Origin: Caballeronia hypogeia
GTDB taxonomy: Bacteria; Pseudomonadota; Gammaproteobacteria; Burkholderiales; Burkholderiaceae
Assembly (NCBI RefSeq): GCF_001544875.2
Contig: NZ_FCOA02000001.1
Span: 310,001 to 374,000, forward strand
Length of the DNA stretch: 64,000 nucleotides
Reading direction: 5' to 3'
Both the position numbers and the translations under genes were made by a program. Positions 8,379-17,173 of this stretch are shown piece after piece. Numbering within the stretch: the stretch's first letter is position 1; every line of letters begins with the position of its first letter. A model generated the notes under the pieces. That model was not told the origin of the DNA. It saw only the letters and a program-made list of their open reading frames with translations, and searched no databases.

Positions 8379-9968
8379 TCAAGCAGCCGGACTGATTTCA
8401 ACGCGGCGGGCTTCCTTGTTATCGGCGCCGCCCGTGATGGTTTCCGGTTTCTTCAACACAATGCGGTCTTCCGACACGCCCGCGGCCTTCAACGCGTCGC
8501 GCACGGCTTGCGCGCGGCGCTTGGCGAGATCGGCGTTCTGGTCGGCGTTGCCGGTCGCGTCGGTGAATCCCGACAGCGCGATCTTCGCGTCCGGATGCGC
8601 CTTCGCGTAGGCCGCGGCGGCGTCCACCGCGCTCTTCGCGTCGGCGGGCAGTGCGTCCTTGCCCGTCTCGAAATAGATGCTGGCGGGCAGGCCGGCGGCT
8701 TGCGACGCCTCCGCGCCCGATGCAGCCGGCGCGCTCGCTTCAGCTGCAGCCGGCGCGGCGCTGGCCGCTTCCGGCGCAGATGCCGCCGCCGCCGTGCCGC
8801 CACCTTCGGGCATCTTGCCCGCCTTGGCGTCGATCACTTGCTTCGGCTGCAGCAGGTCGCCGGTGTGGTTGCTCCAGCTATTACGCTCGAACGTGACGAC
8901 CGACGCGATCTCGACATCGTTCAGCACGCCCTGCCACGGCGGCATCGCGCCCTTGCCGTGCAGCACGATATTCAGATGCCCGGCGATCGAGCCGTTCGCG
9001 ATCTTCGAGCCGTCGAGCGCCGGGAACTGGCCCGCACCCTTGCCGGTCGGCTGGTGGCAAACCGCGCAGTTCGACGAATAGACCTGCTGGCCACGCGCCA
9101 TCAGTTCGTCCTTGGTGTAGGTCTTGAGCGGATCGTCCTGACCTGCTGCCATCTTCTTCTTTTGCGCATCGACCCACTTCGCGTAGTCGTCAGCCGACAG
9201 CACTTCGACCACAACGGGCATGTACGCGTGCTCCTTGCCGCACAGTTCCGTACAGAAGCCTCGATACGTGCCCACCTTCTCGGCCTTGAACCAGGTGTCG
9301 CGCACGAAGCCCGGAATCGCATCCTGCTTCACGCCGAACGCCGGCACATACCACGAGTGCACGACGTCGTTCGCCGTGGTGATGATGCGGATCTTCTTGT
9401 CGACCGGAACGACGAGCGGGTTGTCCACTTCCTGCAGATACAGCGTGGAAATCGGCTTCTGGCCGTTCACTTCGCTGCGCGGCGTGGCGAGCGTGGAGAG
9501 GAAGCTGATGCCCTCGCCCGGACCCTTCACGTAGTCGTAGCCCCACTTCCACTGGTAGCCGGTGACCTTGACGGTGAGGTCGGCGTTCGACGTGTCCTTC
9601 ATCGCGACGACGGCCTTGGTTGCCGGCAGCGCCATCAGAATGACGATGATGAACGGCGCGATCGTCCAGATGATTTCGACAGTGGTGCTTTCGTGAAAGT
9701 TGGCCGGCTTGAAGCCCTTCGACTTGCGATGCATGAACATCGAATAGAACATCACCCCGAACACGCCGATGAAAATGACGGTACAGATGATGAGCATGAA
9801 GATATGGAGGCCGTAGAGCTCCTCGGCGATCTTCGTCACAGGCGGCTGGAAGTTGATCTCGTTGACAGCGGGACCGCCTGGACTGTTTTCGACCGCCAGG
9901 GCCGCGCCGGCGGAAAGCAGTGCGCCTGCCGCCAGCACGCCCGAGAGGGCTCGCTTGATTGTTTTCAT
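8379..9968 (-). CDS. ctaC: Cytochrome c oxidase subunit II with fused cytochrome c and OmpA-like domains
   Basis: Subunit II accepts electrons from cytochrome c at the CuA centre. The 529-residue product has a signal peptide (1-26), two helices (about 54-80 and 100-120), a cupredoxin domain with the CuA ligands C-TEL-C-GKE-H near residues 239-247, a haem c motif CAVCH near 301-305 with the distal Met in GAMPPWQG, an Ala-rich linker (about 390-425) and a C-terminal OmpA/MotB-type peptidoglycan-binding domain from about 432 to 529 (GFTDATGNADQNADLAKRRA). Typical subunit II is about 250-380 residues, so the last domain is extra. ATG 9968 has AAGGA four bases upstream; the frame is open to 9992. 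First gene of the structural operon. Confidence 0.95.
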   Translation of the reverse strand: MKTIKRALSGVLAAGALLSAGAALAVENSPGGPAVNEINFQPPVTKIAEELYGLHIFMLIICTVIFIGVFGVMFYSMFMHRKSKGFKPANFHESTTVEIIWTIAPFIIVILMALPATKAVVAMKDTSNADLTVKVTGYQWKWGYDYVKGPGEGISFLSTLATPRSEVNGQKPISTLYLQEVDNPLVVPVDKKIRIITTANDVVHSWYVPAFGVKQDAIPGFVRDTWFKAEKVGTYRGFCTELCGKEHAYMPVVVEVLSADDYAKWVDAQKKKMAAGQDDPLKTYTKDELMARGQQVYSSNCAVCHQPTGKGAGQFPALDGSKIANGSIAGHLNIVLHGKGAMPPWQGVLNDVEIASVVTFERNSWSNHTGDLLQPKQVIDAKAGKMPEGGGTAAAASAPEAASAAPAAAEASAPAASGAEASQAAGLPASIYFETGKDALPADAKSAVDAAAAYAKAHPDAKIALSGFTDATGNADQNADLAKRRAQAVRDALKAAGVSEDRIVLKKPETITGGADNKEARRVEISPAA

Positions 9969-10036
9969 AGCATCCTTACCCAAATTTTCCATTCAAACCC
10001 TCGACCCCCGTGGCATCGCGCGGCCGCCGGCTCCTC

Positions 10037-10510
10037 TCAGAGGCGTCTCAGCGACGCCTGTAGCTCGGCAGCAAACTGTTTGCGACGATGCTGTGCAAGG
10101 TGTTGCCCGATTTTCACCGATTGACCGCGCGATACGATCGTGAGCGGCTCTCTCGGCGTCGCGCCCGCTTCGACCCGCACCCAGCGCGGGTTGAACTCGA
10201 ACTGCGTCAGCACTTCGGCGTTCATCTGTTCGATCAACAACCGGTTTTGATACAACCGGATTCGTTCGTAGTCGACCGCATGGCGCGCGTAAATCACGAA
10301 CGCGACACCCACGACCGCCAGTTCGACTCCGGTGAACGGCAGCACCAGCCAGGCGCCGTTCAGAAAAAGCGACATTGCGATTGCCAGCGAAACCAGCGCA
10401 AGCGACATATAGAAGCCCACGAACTGACGCGGCGAAACCGAGCAGTTGCGCTTCATCAGCCAGTCCTTGATGACCGGCTCGGACTCCGTCAGCGTCTGGC
10501 TGGCTTGCAT
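10037..10510 (-). CDS. DUF2244 domain membrane protein
   Basis: The 157-residue product has two adjacent transmembrane helices (about 36-56 and 60-80) followed by a cytoplasmic domain with RIRLYQNRLLIEQ and WVRVEAGATPREPLTIVSRGQSVKIG, the DUF2244 pattern. ATG 10510 is preferred over upstream starts because GGAGG sits five bases before it. It lies upstream of ctaC in the same direction with a 68-base gap. This association is common in Burkholderia, but no function is known. Confidence 0.8.
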   Translation of the reverse strand: MQASQTLTESEPVIKDWLMKRNCSVSPRQFVGFYMSLALVSLAIAMSLFLNGAWLVLPFTGVELAVVGVAFVIYARHAVDYERIRLYQNRLLIEQMNAEVLTQFEFNPRWVRVEAGATPREPLTIVSRGQSVKIGQHLAQHRRKQFAAELQASLRRL

Positions 10511-10755
10511 CGCTGCCTCCATCAATCCGCACGCAATCACACATATTTGCTCGGATTTCGCCCAAATTTGTGTCGGTCCGGGTGACAAACTGACGCATTA
10601 TAGGCGTCTTGGGTGGCATCCACAAGCAAGGGTCGTAACGTCGCAAACCCAAGCGCCACAAGCTTCTGCGCCTTTTTGACGCACCTTTTTGCGCCGTTTT
10701 CGAGCGCAAATCTCAGACATAACTCCCGCCCTCTTTACCGCCTCGACGATTCTGC

Positions 10756-11736
10756 TTACAGCTTCCTTTTCGGACCGCGCCCGATATCTTCGAGCCGCAC
10801 GATGCCGTGTCCTTCGGCCGTCGTGCGCGGCACTGCCTTCCATGCGTGGCCGTAGATCACCTCGAATGTCAGCGGGATCGTGCCGTCGTCGCGGCGCAAG
10901 GCTTCCAGCGCCTGATGAACCGCGCCGCGCAAGGCGTTCGGGTCCGCGCGGCCTGCCTCGAACGCGCGCGCGAACGGATAGGCGCCCCAGCGCGTCACGT
11001 CGGCGAACAGCGACTCGGGCGATTTATATGTGATGGTCAGGGCTTCCTGATCCATCACCGGAATTTCGAAGCCGCTTTCCACCAGCATGTCGCCGAGATC
11101 GTGCATATCGACGAAATCGATCGTGTGCGGCGCGGGCGCCAGGCCAAGCGTGCGCTCCGCTTCGCGATATGCGGCGCGGAGTTCGCGCAGGGTGTCGGGG
11201 CCGAACGTGCTGAACATCAGCAGGCCGTTCACTTTCAGCACACGCTGCCATTCGGGAAAGACGAGATCGGGACGCGCATGCCAGTGCAGCGCGAGATTCG
11301 ACCACAGCAATTCGAACGCTTCCGAGGCGAACGGCAGCGCGGAAAAATCGGCCTGCGCGAGTTGCGGGCCGCGCGCGCCGAACGCCTTCGCGAGCGTCGT
11401 CGGCAGAAAGCGGCGCCAGCCGGCGTCGCGGTCGGTGTCCGCGGCTTCGGCGGCGCGGGCGCGCGCGAGCATCGCGGAAGAAATATCGACGCCGGTCACC
11501 GACGCCTCGGCAAAACGTTCTCTCAATCCGCCCAGATCCGCTCCGACGCCGCACGCCGCATCAAGGACGCGCACCGGCGCGACCTTGATGTATTCGAGCC
11601 GCTCGCGCATGCGCTGCGCGATTTCGCGCGGCAGAAACGCGACCTCGTCGAAGGCGGCGGCGCGACCGTCGAAGATCTCGCGCAAACGGCGCGGATCATA
11701 GGCCGGACGGCTAGTTTTGGAGGACGTGGGGGACAT
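10756..11736 (-). CDS. bioC: SAM-dependent methyltransferase, BioC-like
   Basis: The 326-residue product is a class I methyltransferase. Motif I reads VLDAACGVGADLGG, then VTGVDISSAML for the ribose-binding acidic residue, LPFASEAFELLWSNLALHW and LKVNGLLMFSTFGPDTLREL. The WSNLALHW and MFSTFGPDTLREL strings are typical of BioC, which methylates malonyl-ACP so it can enter biotin synthesis. It is divergent from comF, and a TATACT-like -10 lies at 11762-11767 on the minus strand. No other bio gene is in the window, so the specific substrate is inferred from family motifs. Confidence 0.75.
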   Translation of the reverse strand: MSPTSSKTSRPAYDPRRLREIFDGRAAAFDEVAFLPREIAQRMRERLEYIKVAPVRVLDAACGVGADLGGLRERFAEASVTGVDISSAMLARARAAEAADTDRDAGWRRFLPTTLAKAFGARGPQLAQADFSALPFASEAFELLWSNLALHWHARPDLVFPEWQRVLKVNGLLMFSTFGPDTLRELRAAYREAERTLGLAPAPHTIDFVDMHDLGDMLVESGFEIPVMDQEALTITYKSPESLFADVTRWGAYPFARAFEAGRADPNALRGAVHQALEALRRDDGTIPLTFEVIYGHAWKAVPRTTAEGHGIVRLEDIGRGPKRKL

Positions 11737-11886
11737 GTCGATCTTTTCGCAGAGAGTGCGAAGTATACTCGGTCGTCTCGAAAACGACCCACCCGAAGTG
11801 CTGATACGAGGCATAAACGCGTCGTGAAGCGCAACGAATGCGCGTGTTTAGCGCTTCGAGCCGTGATTTTCCCGAACCCCGCCGTC

Positions 11887-12684
11887 ATGAATACCGACAA
11901 CATGCGTCTTCCGTTACGAACGCCCTTCGCCGTGCGCGTCGGCGCGCGCGTGCGTGGACTCGTCGCGGCGGCCAGACGCATCGGCGGATTCGCGCTTCCG
12001 AGCCAGTGCGCGCTATGTGGCAATTTGTCGCAAGGGCTGTTGTGCAGCGGCTGCGACGCGCAGTACTGGAACGAGGCGCGCGTGCGCTGCGCGACCTGCG
12101 CGCTGCCGCTCGATGCGTCGCATCGGCGGCGCGTGTGCGAAGACGTGCGCGCGCACTGCGCCGCCTGTCTCGAAGCGCCGCCTGCGTTCAACGACACGCT
12201 CGCGCTCGCCGACTATCGCGCGCCGCTCGACACGCTCGCCGTCGAGCTGAAATTTCGCGCGCGGCTCGCGGTGGGTGCGGAATTCGCGCGGCAATTGCAT
12301 GCGCTTTTCGAGAGCAGTAATCTGCCCGCTCCGGACGTGATCGTGCCGGTGCCCTTGTCGCGAGTACGGCTTGCGGCGCGCGGTTACAACCAGGCATGGG
12401 CCATCGCGCGACCGCTCGCGCGCCGCATCGGCGTGAATGGCGATGCGACACTGATCGCGCGCGTGCGGCATACATCGGCGCAATCGCGACTCGATCAGGA
12501 CACGCGACGCCGCAATGTCGCGAGCGCGTTCGCGATCCGGGGCGATGTGCGCGGCAAACACATAGGCGTCGTCGACGACGTGATGACCTCGGGCGCGACG
12601 CTCGACGCACTCGCGCGCACGCTCAAGCTTGCCGGCGCGCGCCGCGTCACGAACTTCGTGGCGCTGCGCACGCCGAAAGATTAA
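11887..12684 (+). CDS. ComF family phosphoribosyltransferase-like protein
   Basis: The 265-residue product starts with a zinc-ribbon-like double cysteine region (CALCGNLSQGLLCSGC, CATCALP, CAACLEAPP) and ends with a type I phosphoribosyltransferase fold. The PRPP-binding motif is GVVDDVMTSGATLDAL and the family hallmark RGYNQAWAIARPLARR is present. ComF/GntX proteins are linked to DNA uptake in competent bacteria; the enzymatic activity is uncertain. ATG 11887 was chosen; the frame is open far upstream but that part overlaps bioC. The trmL gene follows after 22 bases. Confidence 0.88.
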   Translation: MNTDNMRLPLRTPFAVRVGARVRGLVAAARRIGGFALPSQCALCGNLSQGLLCSGCDAQYWNEARVRCATCALPLDASHRRRVCEDVRAHCAACLEAPPAFNDTLALADYRAPLDTLAVELKFRARLAVGAEFARQLHALFESSNLPAPDVIVPVPLSRVRLAARGYNQAWAIARPLARRIGVNGDATLIARVRHTSAQSRLDQDTRRRNVASAFAIRGDVRGKHIGVVDDVMTSGATLDALARTLKLAGARRVTNFVALRTPKD

Positions 12685-12706
12685 TCACCTTCACAGTCAG
12701 CAATCC

Positions 12707-13177
12707 ATGTTCAACGTCGTACTCGTCGAACCCGAAATTCCGCCGAACACCGGCAACGTAATCCGCCTGTGCGCGAACACGGGCGCGCGTCTGCATCTGA
12801 TCGAGCCGCTCGGCTTTCCACTCGACGACGCAAGAATGCGCCGCGCCGGTCTCGACTATCACGAGTACGCCGAAATGAACGTACATGCGAACTGGGACGC
12901 TTTCATCGCGAAGGAAGCGCCCGACGCGACGCGCATGTTCGCTTTCACTACGCGAGGGTCGACGCCGTTCTTCGATCACGCGTTCCGCCCCGGCGACTGG
13001 TTCGTGTTCGGCGCGGAAACGCGTGGCCTCGCGCCCGAGTTGCTGGAGCGTTTTCCCGGCGAGCAACGCGTGCGTCTGCCGATGCGTCCCGGCAACCGCA
13101 GCCTGAATCTGTCGAACACGGTGGCGATCGTGACGTTCGAAGCGTGGCGTCAGGCCGGCTTCGAAGGCGGCGCCTAA
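12707..13177 (+). CDS. trmL: tRNA (cytidine(34)-2'-O)-methyltransferase
   Basis: TrmL methylates the 2'-O of the wobble base in tRNA-Leu. The 156-residue product is a single-domain SPOUT methyltransferase with the trefoil-knot motifs: [20 protein letters not shown] at the N-terminus, [15 protein letters not shown] and [19 protein letters not shown] near the C-terminus. Size is normal. It is probably co-transcribed with comF and converges on the macro-domain gene, whose repaired stop codon overlaps this gene's TAA. Confidence 0.95.
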   Translation: MFNVVLVEPEIPPNTGNVIRLCANTGARLHLIEPLGFPLDDARMRRAGLDYHEYAEMNVHANWDAFIAKEAPDATRMFAFTTRGSTPFFDHAFRPGDWFVFGAETRGLAPELLERFPGEQRVRLPMRPGNRSLNLSNTVAIVTFEAWRQAGFEGGA

Positions 13178-13688
13178 GCCTGAGTCGCGTCGAGCTCGGC
13201 TTTGTATAGGGCGAACTGTCGGCCTGAAAGCAGGCGAATATGACGCGCTTCAGCGCAGGCGTGGAAGGTAAGGTCTCGATGACCGTGCGAACCGCGATCT
13301 GCACGGCCTGCTCCGGCGGAAAGTGATAGATGCCGCAACTGATGGCGGGAAACGCGATCGACTCGCAGCCCGCTTCTTCAGCCAGTTCGAGCGCCCGCCG
13401 GTAGCAACTCGCGAGCAGTTCCGGCTCGTTCTTCTTGCCGCCGCTCCAGCGCGGACCGACCGCATGAATCACGTGCTTCGCGCGCAGATCGTGGCCGGCG
13501 GTGATCTTCGCGTCGCCGGTTTCACAGCCGCCGAGCGTCGCGCACTCGCGCAGCAGGCCTTTGCCCGCCTTGCGATGAATCGCGCCATCGACGCCGCCCC
13601 CGCCGAGCAGCGACTTGTTCGCCGCGTTGACGATGGCATCGACATCGAGCGTGGTGATATCGGCGACCTGCGCTTCGAGCTGGACCAT
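13174..13688 (-). pseudogene. Macro-domain protein (O-acetyl-ADP-ribose deacetylase type) with a C-terminal frameshift
   Basis: Macro domains bind or hydrolyse ADP-ribose derivatives. The first 155 or so residues are a normal MacroD-type domain: [22 protein letters not shown]-like region ([15 protein letters not shown]), [16 protein letters not shown] and [16 protein letters not shown]. After IFACFQA the frame changes: the frame as read runs on to 12948 with Arg-rich nonsense across trmL. One frame over, the sequence reads [14 protein letters not shown] and stops at TAG 13174-13176, exactly at the trmL stop. A single missing base near 13217-13219 explains this. Repaired length is about 171 residues, normal for the family. 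It may be a true mutation or a sequence error; the fold could survive. Confidence 0.8.
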
Positions 13689-13724
13689 CGCACACCTCCT
13701 TGCGGACGAACGCGGCGGGCGCTG

Positions 13725-14723
13725 CTATTCCGCCTTCGCGTCCCGGCTGAGCAGCGCCTGCACGGCGTCACGCGGCGTCACGTGGTCGAAGAGCACGCGG
13801 CATACCGCCTGCGTGATCGGCATTTCGATACCGCGCGATTGCGCCAGCGCCAGCACGGCGCGTGCGCAACGCACGCCCTCCGCGACATGGCCGAGCGCCG
13901 CGAGAATCTCGTCGAGCGTGCGTCCGCTCGCGAGCTGCATGCCGACCGTGCGATTGCGCGACAGATCGCCCGTCGCGGTGAGGATGAGATCGCCGAGCCC
14001 GGTCAAGCCTGTGAAGGTTTCGGCGCGACCGCCGAGCGCGACGCCCAGCCGCGACATTTCCGCGAGTCCGCGCGTGATCAGCGCGGCGCGCGCGTTCAGG
14101 CCGAGGCCGAGGCCATCGGAAATCCCGGTCGCGATCGCGAGCACGTTTTTCACCGCGCCGCCCACTTCGACGCCGATGACATCGTCGCCGGTATAGATGC
14201 GCATCGCGCCATGATGAAACGCCGCGACCGTGCGCGCGCTCAAATCCGCCGAGGCGCTCGCGACCGTCAGCGCGACCGGCAGGCCCTGCCCGACTTCACG
14301 CGCGAAGCTCGGGCCGGACAGCGTGCCGTTGCTGCGGTGCTCGGGAAGCTCGGCCGCGACGACCTCATTGGGCAGACACTGCGTATCGGCCTCGAAGCCT
14401 TTGCAAAGCCAGACGATATGCGCCGGCACGACGCCGGCCTGCTTCATCGCACGGCACAGATCACGCAGGCCGGCGACGGGCGTCGCGACGACGCACAAGG
14501 CGTCGTCCGCCGCGGCGTGCGCCAGCGCGGAGGCGAAATCCGTCTCGAAGACGAGCGCGTTCGGCAACGCCACGCCTGGCAGATAGCGCGTGTTTTCGTG
14601 CGTGCGGGAAAGAGATTCGATGAGCGCGGCATCGCGCGCCCAGAGCTTCGTGTCGTGCCGGGTCGCGAGGTGGCCCGCAAGTGCGGTGCCCCACGCGCCG
14701 GCGCCGAGAACGGCTACTTTCAT
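13725..14723 (-). CDS. gpsA: NAD(P)-dependent glycerol-3-phosphate dehydrogenase
   Basis: GpsA reduces dihydroxyacetone phosphate to sn-glycerol 3-phosphate, the backbone of phospholipids. The 332-residue product opens with the Rossmann motif [16 protein letters not shown]. It also has [38 protein letters not shown] (catalytic Lys) and [16 protein letters not shown]. Length is normal. It is downstream of secB in the same direction (35-base gap), the common gpsA-secB-grxC-rhodanese arrangement of betaproteobacteria. Confidence 0.96.
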   Translation of the reverse strand: MKVAVLGAGAWGTALAGHLATRHDTKLWARDAALIESLSRTHENTRYLPGVALPNALVFETDFASALAHAAADDALCVVATPVAGLRDLCRAMKQAGVVPAHIVWLCKGFEADTQCLPNEVVAAELPEHRSNGTLSGPSFAREVGQGLPVALTVASASADLSARTVAAFHHGAMRIYTGDDVIGVEVGGAVKNVLAIATGISDGLGLGLNARAALITRGLAEMSRLGVALGGRAETFTGLTGLGDLILTATGDLSRNRTVGMQLASGRTLDEILAALGHVAEGVRCARAVLALAQSRGIEMPITQAVCRVLFDHVTPRDAVQALLSRDAKAE

Positions 14724-14758
14724 GCTCGGCTCCGGTCGGCAGAGTCAGGGGAAACTAC

Positions 14759-15229
14759 TTAGTGCTTCGAGCCGTTCGCCGCGCCGTCCTGAGCGCCCGC
14801 GAGCTGAGCAATGCGCTGCTCGTACAGCGCCTGGAAGTTGATTTCCGCGAGGTGGATCGGCGGGAAGCCGGCGCGCGTGATCGCGTCGGCGATATTCGAG
14901 CGCAGATACGGGAACAGGATGGTCGGGCACGCAATGCCGACGAGCGGATCGATCTGTTCGGCCGGAATGTTGCGGATATCGAAGATGCCTGCCTGCTTCG
15001 CTTCGATCAGGAATGCGACCTTGTCGCTGACCTTCGCCGTGACCGTGCCGGTGACCAGCACTTCGAAGACGCTTTCCGCGAGGCGGTCGGCCTTCACGTC
15101 GACTTCGACTTCGACCGACGGCATTTCCTGCTCGAGGAAAATAGCCGGCGAATTCGGCTGCTCGAGCGACATGTCCTTCAGGTAGATGCGCTGGATGTTG
15201 AAAAACGGCTGATTGTTCTCGTCGGACAT
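14759..15229 (-). CDS. secB: Protein-export chaperone SecB
   Basis: SecB is a cytoplasmic tetramer that holds preproteins unfolded and hands them to SecA. The 156-residue product has the family pattern: [79 protein letters not shown] (read as adjoining segments), and a short variable tail. It lies between grxC (68-base gap) and gpsA (35-base gap). Confidence 0.96.
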   Translation of the reverse strand: MSDENNQPFFNIQRIYLKDMSLEQPNSPAIFLEQEMPSVEVEVDVKADRLAESVFEVLVTGTVTAKVSDKVAFLIEAKQAGIFDIRNIPAEQIDPLVGIACPTILFPYLRSNIADAITRAGFPPIHLAEINFQALYEQRIAQLAGAQDGAANGSKH

Positions 15230-15297
15230 AGTGATTTCCCAGGTATTTCAGTAAGCGGCGCGCGAATCTGCATGAAACGCGCGACGCGTGTGTGCCG

Positions 15298-15558
15298 TCA
15301 GGCCGATTCGAGCAGCGGCACGAGGCCGCCCTTGCGGTCGAGCGCGGAAAGATCGTCGTAGCCGCCGACGTGCGTTTCGCCGATATACACCTGCGGCACC
15401 GTGCGCCGCCCGGTGCGCGTCATCATTTCCTCGCGCCGGCCCGGCTCACGGTCGATCAGGATCTTCTCGATGCTTTCGACCCCGCGGGACTTTAAAAGAC
15501 GTTCGGCCATCTGGCAATACGGGCACACGACCGTGCTGTACATGACAACCTTTTTCAC
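15298..15558 (-). CDS. grxC: Glutaredoxin 3
   Basis: Glutaredoxins use glutathione to reduce disulfides in the cytoplasm. The 86-residue product has the CPYC active site (TVVCPYCQMAERLL), the cis-proline TVPQVYIGETHVGG and the GG-D motif GGYDDLSALD. The start is GTG at 15558, with AGGAG seven bases upstream. That GTG overlaps the stop of the rhodanese gene (GTGA), so the two are translationally coupled. The gshA-gshB genes that make its co-substrate are about 7 kb away. Confidence 0.93.
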   Translation of the reverse strand: MKKVVMYSTVVCPYCQMAERLLKSRGVESIEKILIDREPGRREEMMTRTGRRTVPQVYIGETHVGGYDDLSALDRKGGLVPLLESA

Positions 15559-15980
15559 TTGACTGCTCCTTGTTTCACCACCGGCATGCCTGCTTTTTGC
15601 CAGGCGTCCACTCCGCCTTGCAAAACGTGGACCTCGGCGTAACCCGCCTCGGACACGGTGCGGCTCGCACGCTGCGACTCCTGACCGGTTTGGCAAACGA
15701 GCACGACCGGATTGCTCTTATTCTTCGCGATCTGGCCGATTTTTGCTTGGAGCTCCGAAACCTCGATATTGCGCGCGGCCGGCAGATGGCCTTTGGCGAA
15801 CTCGGCGGCGGGCCGCACGTCCACGACGACCGCGTTGCGCCGGTTGATGAGCGTGGTCGCCTCGGCCGCCGAGACGCCGCCGCGTCCGCGCCGCGTGATG
15901 GCGGGCCAGAGGAGCAGCGCGCCGGAGACGAGCGCGATGACGATGAGTGCGATGTTCTGGTATTCAGTGAAAAACTTCAC
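15555..15980 (-). CDS. Membrane-anchored rhodanese-like protein
   Basis: The 141-residue product has an N-terminal helix (IALIVIALVSGALLLWPAI) and one rhodanese domain with the active-site loop VLVCQTGQESQRASR, whose cysteine would carry a persulfide. It resembles YibN-type proteins usually found upstream of grxC-secB. Sulfur transfer is the known chemistry of the family, but the acceptor is unknown. It is the first gene of the minus-strand rhodanese-grxC-secB-gpsA run and is divergent from gpmA. Confidence 0.9.
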   Translation of the reverse strand: MKFFTEYQNIALIVIALVSGALLLWPAITRRGRGGVSAAEATTLINRRNAVVVDVRPAAEFAKGHLPAARNIEVSELQAKIGQIAKNKSNPVVLVCQTGQESQRASRTVSEAGYAEVHVLQGGVDAWQKAGMPVVKQGAVK

Positions 15981-16162
15981 GTCGAGGGCCGCCGAAATTT
16001 AGTAGGAAAGGAAGAAAGGGAAATGAGGGCAATCGGAGCATTATAAAATAACCGTTTCCCGCGATGGCCTCCGCCGTCCGGCCGATGGCCGCGCCCCGCG
16101 CGCAAGGGCAGAATGACGGGGCGCGACCGGCACACCGCTTTTTCAACTGACCGACCGAAATC

Positions 16163-16909
16163 ATGTACAAGCTAGTGCTCATCCGCCACGGCGAATCAAC
16201 GTGGAACAAGGAAAATCGCTTCACCGGCTGGGTCGACGTCGATCTCACCGAGCAGGGCAACCGCGAGGCGCGCCAGGCCGGCGTGCTGCTGAAGGAAGCC
16301 GGCTATCAGTTCGACATTGCCTACACGTCGGTGTTGAAGCGCGCGATCCGCACGCTCTGGCACGTGCAGGACGAAATGGACCAGATGTATATCCCGGTCG
16401 TGCATTCGTGGCGCCTGAACGAGCGCCACTACGGCGCGCTCGCGGGCCTGAACAAGGCCGAGACCGCCAAGAAGTACGGAGACGATCAGGTCCTCGTCTG
16501 GCGCCGCAGCTACGACACGCCGCCGCCCGCGCTCGAACCGGGCGACGAACGCGCCTCCTACAACGACCCGCGCTACGCGAAGGTGCCGCGCGAGCAGTTA
16601 CCGCTGACCGAGTGCCTGAAAGACACGGTCGCGCGCGTGCTGCCCATCTGGAACGAGTCGATCGCGCCGGCCATCAAGTCGGGCAAGCAGATCGTGATTT
16701 CGGCGCACGGCAACTCCATCCGCGCGCTGGTCAAGTACCTGGACAATATTTCCGACGCCGACATCGTCGGGCTGAACATCCCGAACGGCGTGCCGCTCGT
16801 CTATGAACTCGACGAGAACCTGAAGCCGATCCAGCACTACTATCTGGGCGACCCGGAAGCCATCGCGGCAGCGCAGGCAGCCGTCGCCAAGCAGGGCAAG
16901 GCTGGCTGA
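16163..16909 (+). CDS. gpmA: 2,3-bisphosphoglycerate-dependent phosphoglycerate mutase
   Basis: GpmA interconverts 3- and 2-phosphoglycerate in glycolysis and gluconeogenesis. The 248-residue product begins [20 protein letters not shown] with the phospho-accepting histidine in RHG, followed by [28 protein letters not shown] and the second histidine in [16 protein letters not shown]. The length fits the cofactor-dependent family. An AT-rich promoter-like stretch (TATAAA near 16043) precedes it, and it is divergent from the rhodanese gene. Confidence 0.96.
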   Translation: MYKLVLIRHGESTWNKENRFTGWVDVDLTEQGNREARQAGVLLKEAGYQFDIAYTSVLKRAIRTLWHVQDEMDQMYIPVVHSWRLNERHYGALAGLNKAETAKKYGDDQVLVWRRSYDTPPPALEPGDERASYNDPRYAKVPREQLPLTECLKDTVARVLPIWNESIAPAIKSGKQIVISAHGNSIRALVKYLDNISDADIVGLNIPNGVPLVYELDENLKPIQHYYLGDPEAIAAAQAAVAKQGKAG

Positions 16910-17173
16910 CGCGACATCACGGGCCGGCGTGAGCCGGTTCCCGAAGAAATCCTGCCGACGAGGGCGCCGTGAGAGGCGCCCTCGACGCATGTGGCGCGCG
17001 GCTGACGGCTCGCCAGCGGCATCGACAGAATCTCGAAATACGTGCGCAACCCTACGCTGACGGCCGCCAAAGCTTCAGGCATTTAAGTTGCGTTTAAGTC
17101 GTCAAACAAGGTGAACGGGTATACTGGCCCGTCACCTACGATGCAGCTCATCCGATTCCGACCGCACTCCTCT

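Noticed and set aside
10807-12684. 625-residue plus-strand frame at the comF gene
   Set aside because: Similarity begins at 11887; the rest is antisense to the bioC-like gene.
12948-13173. C-terminal extension of the macro-domain reading frame
   Set aside because: It is Arg-rich, antisense to trmL and best explained by a frameshift.
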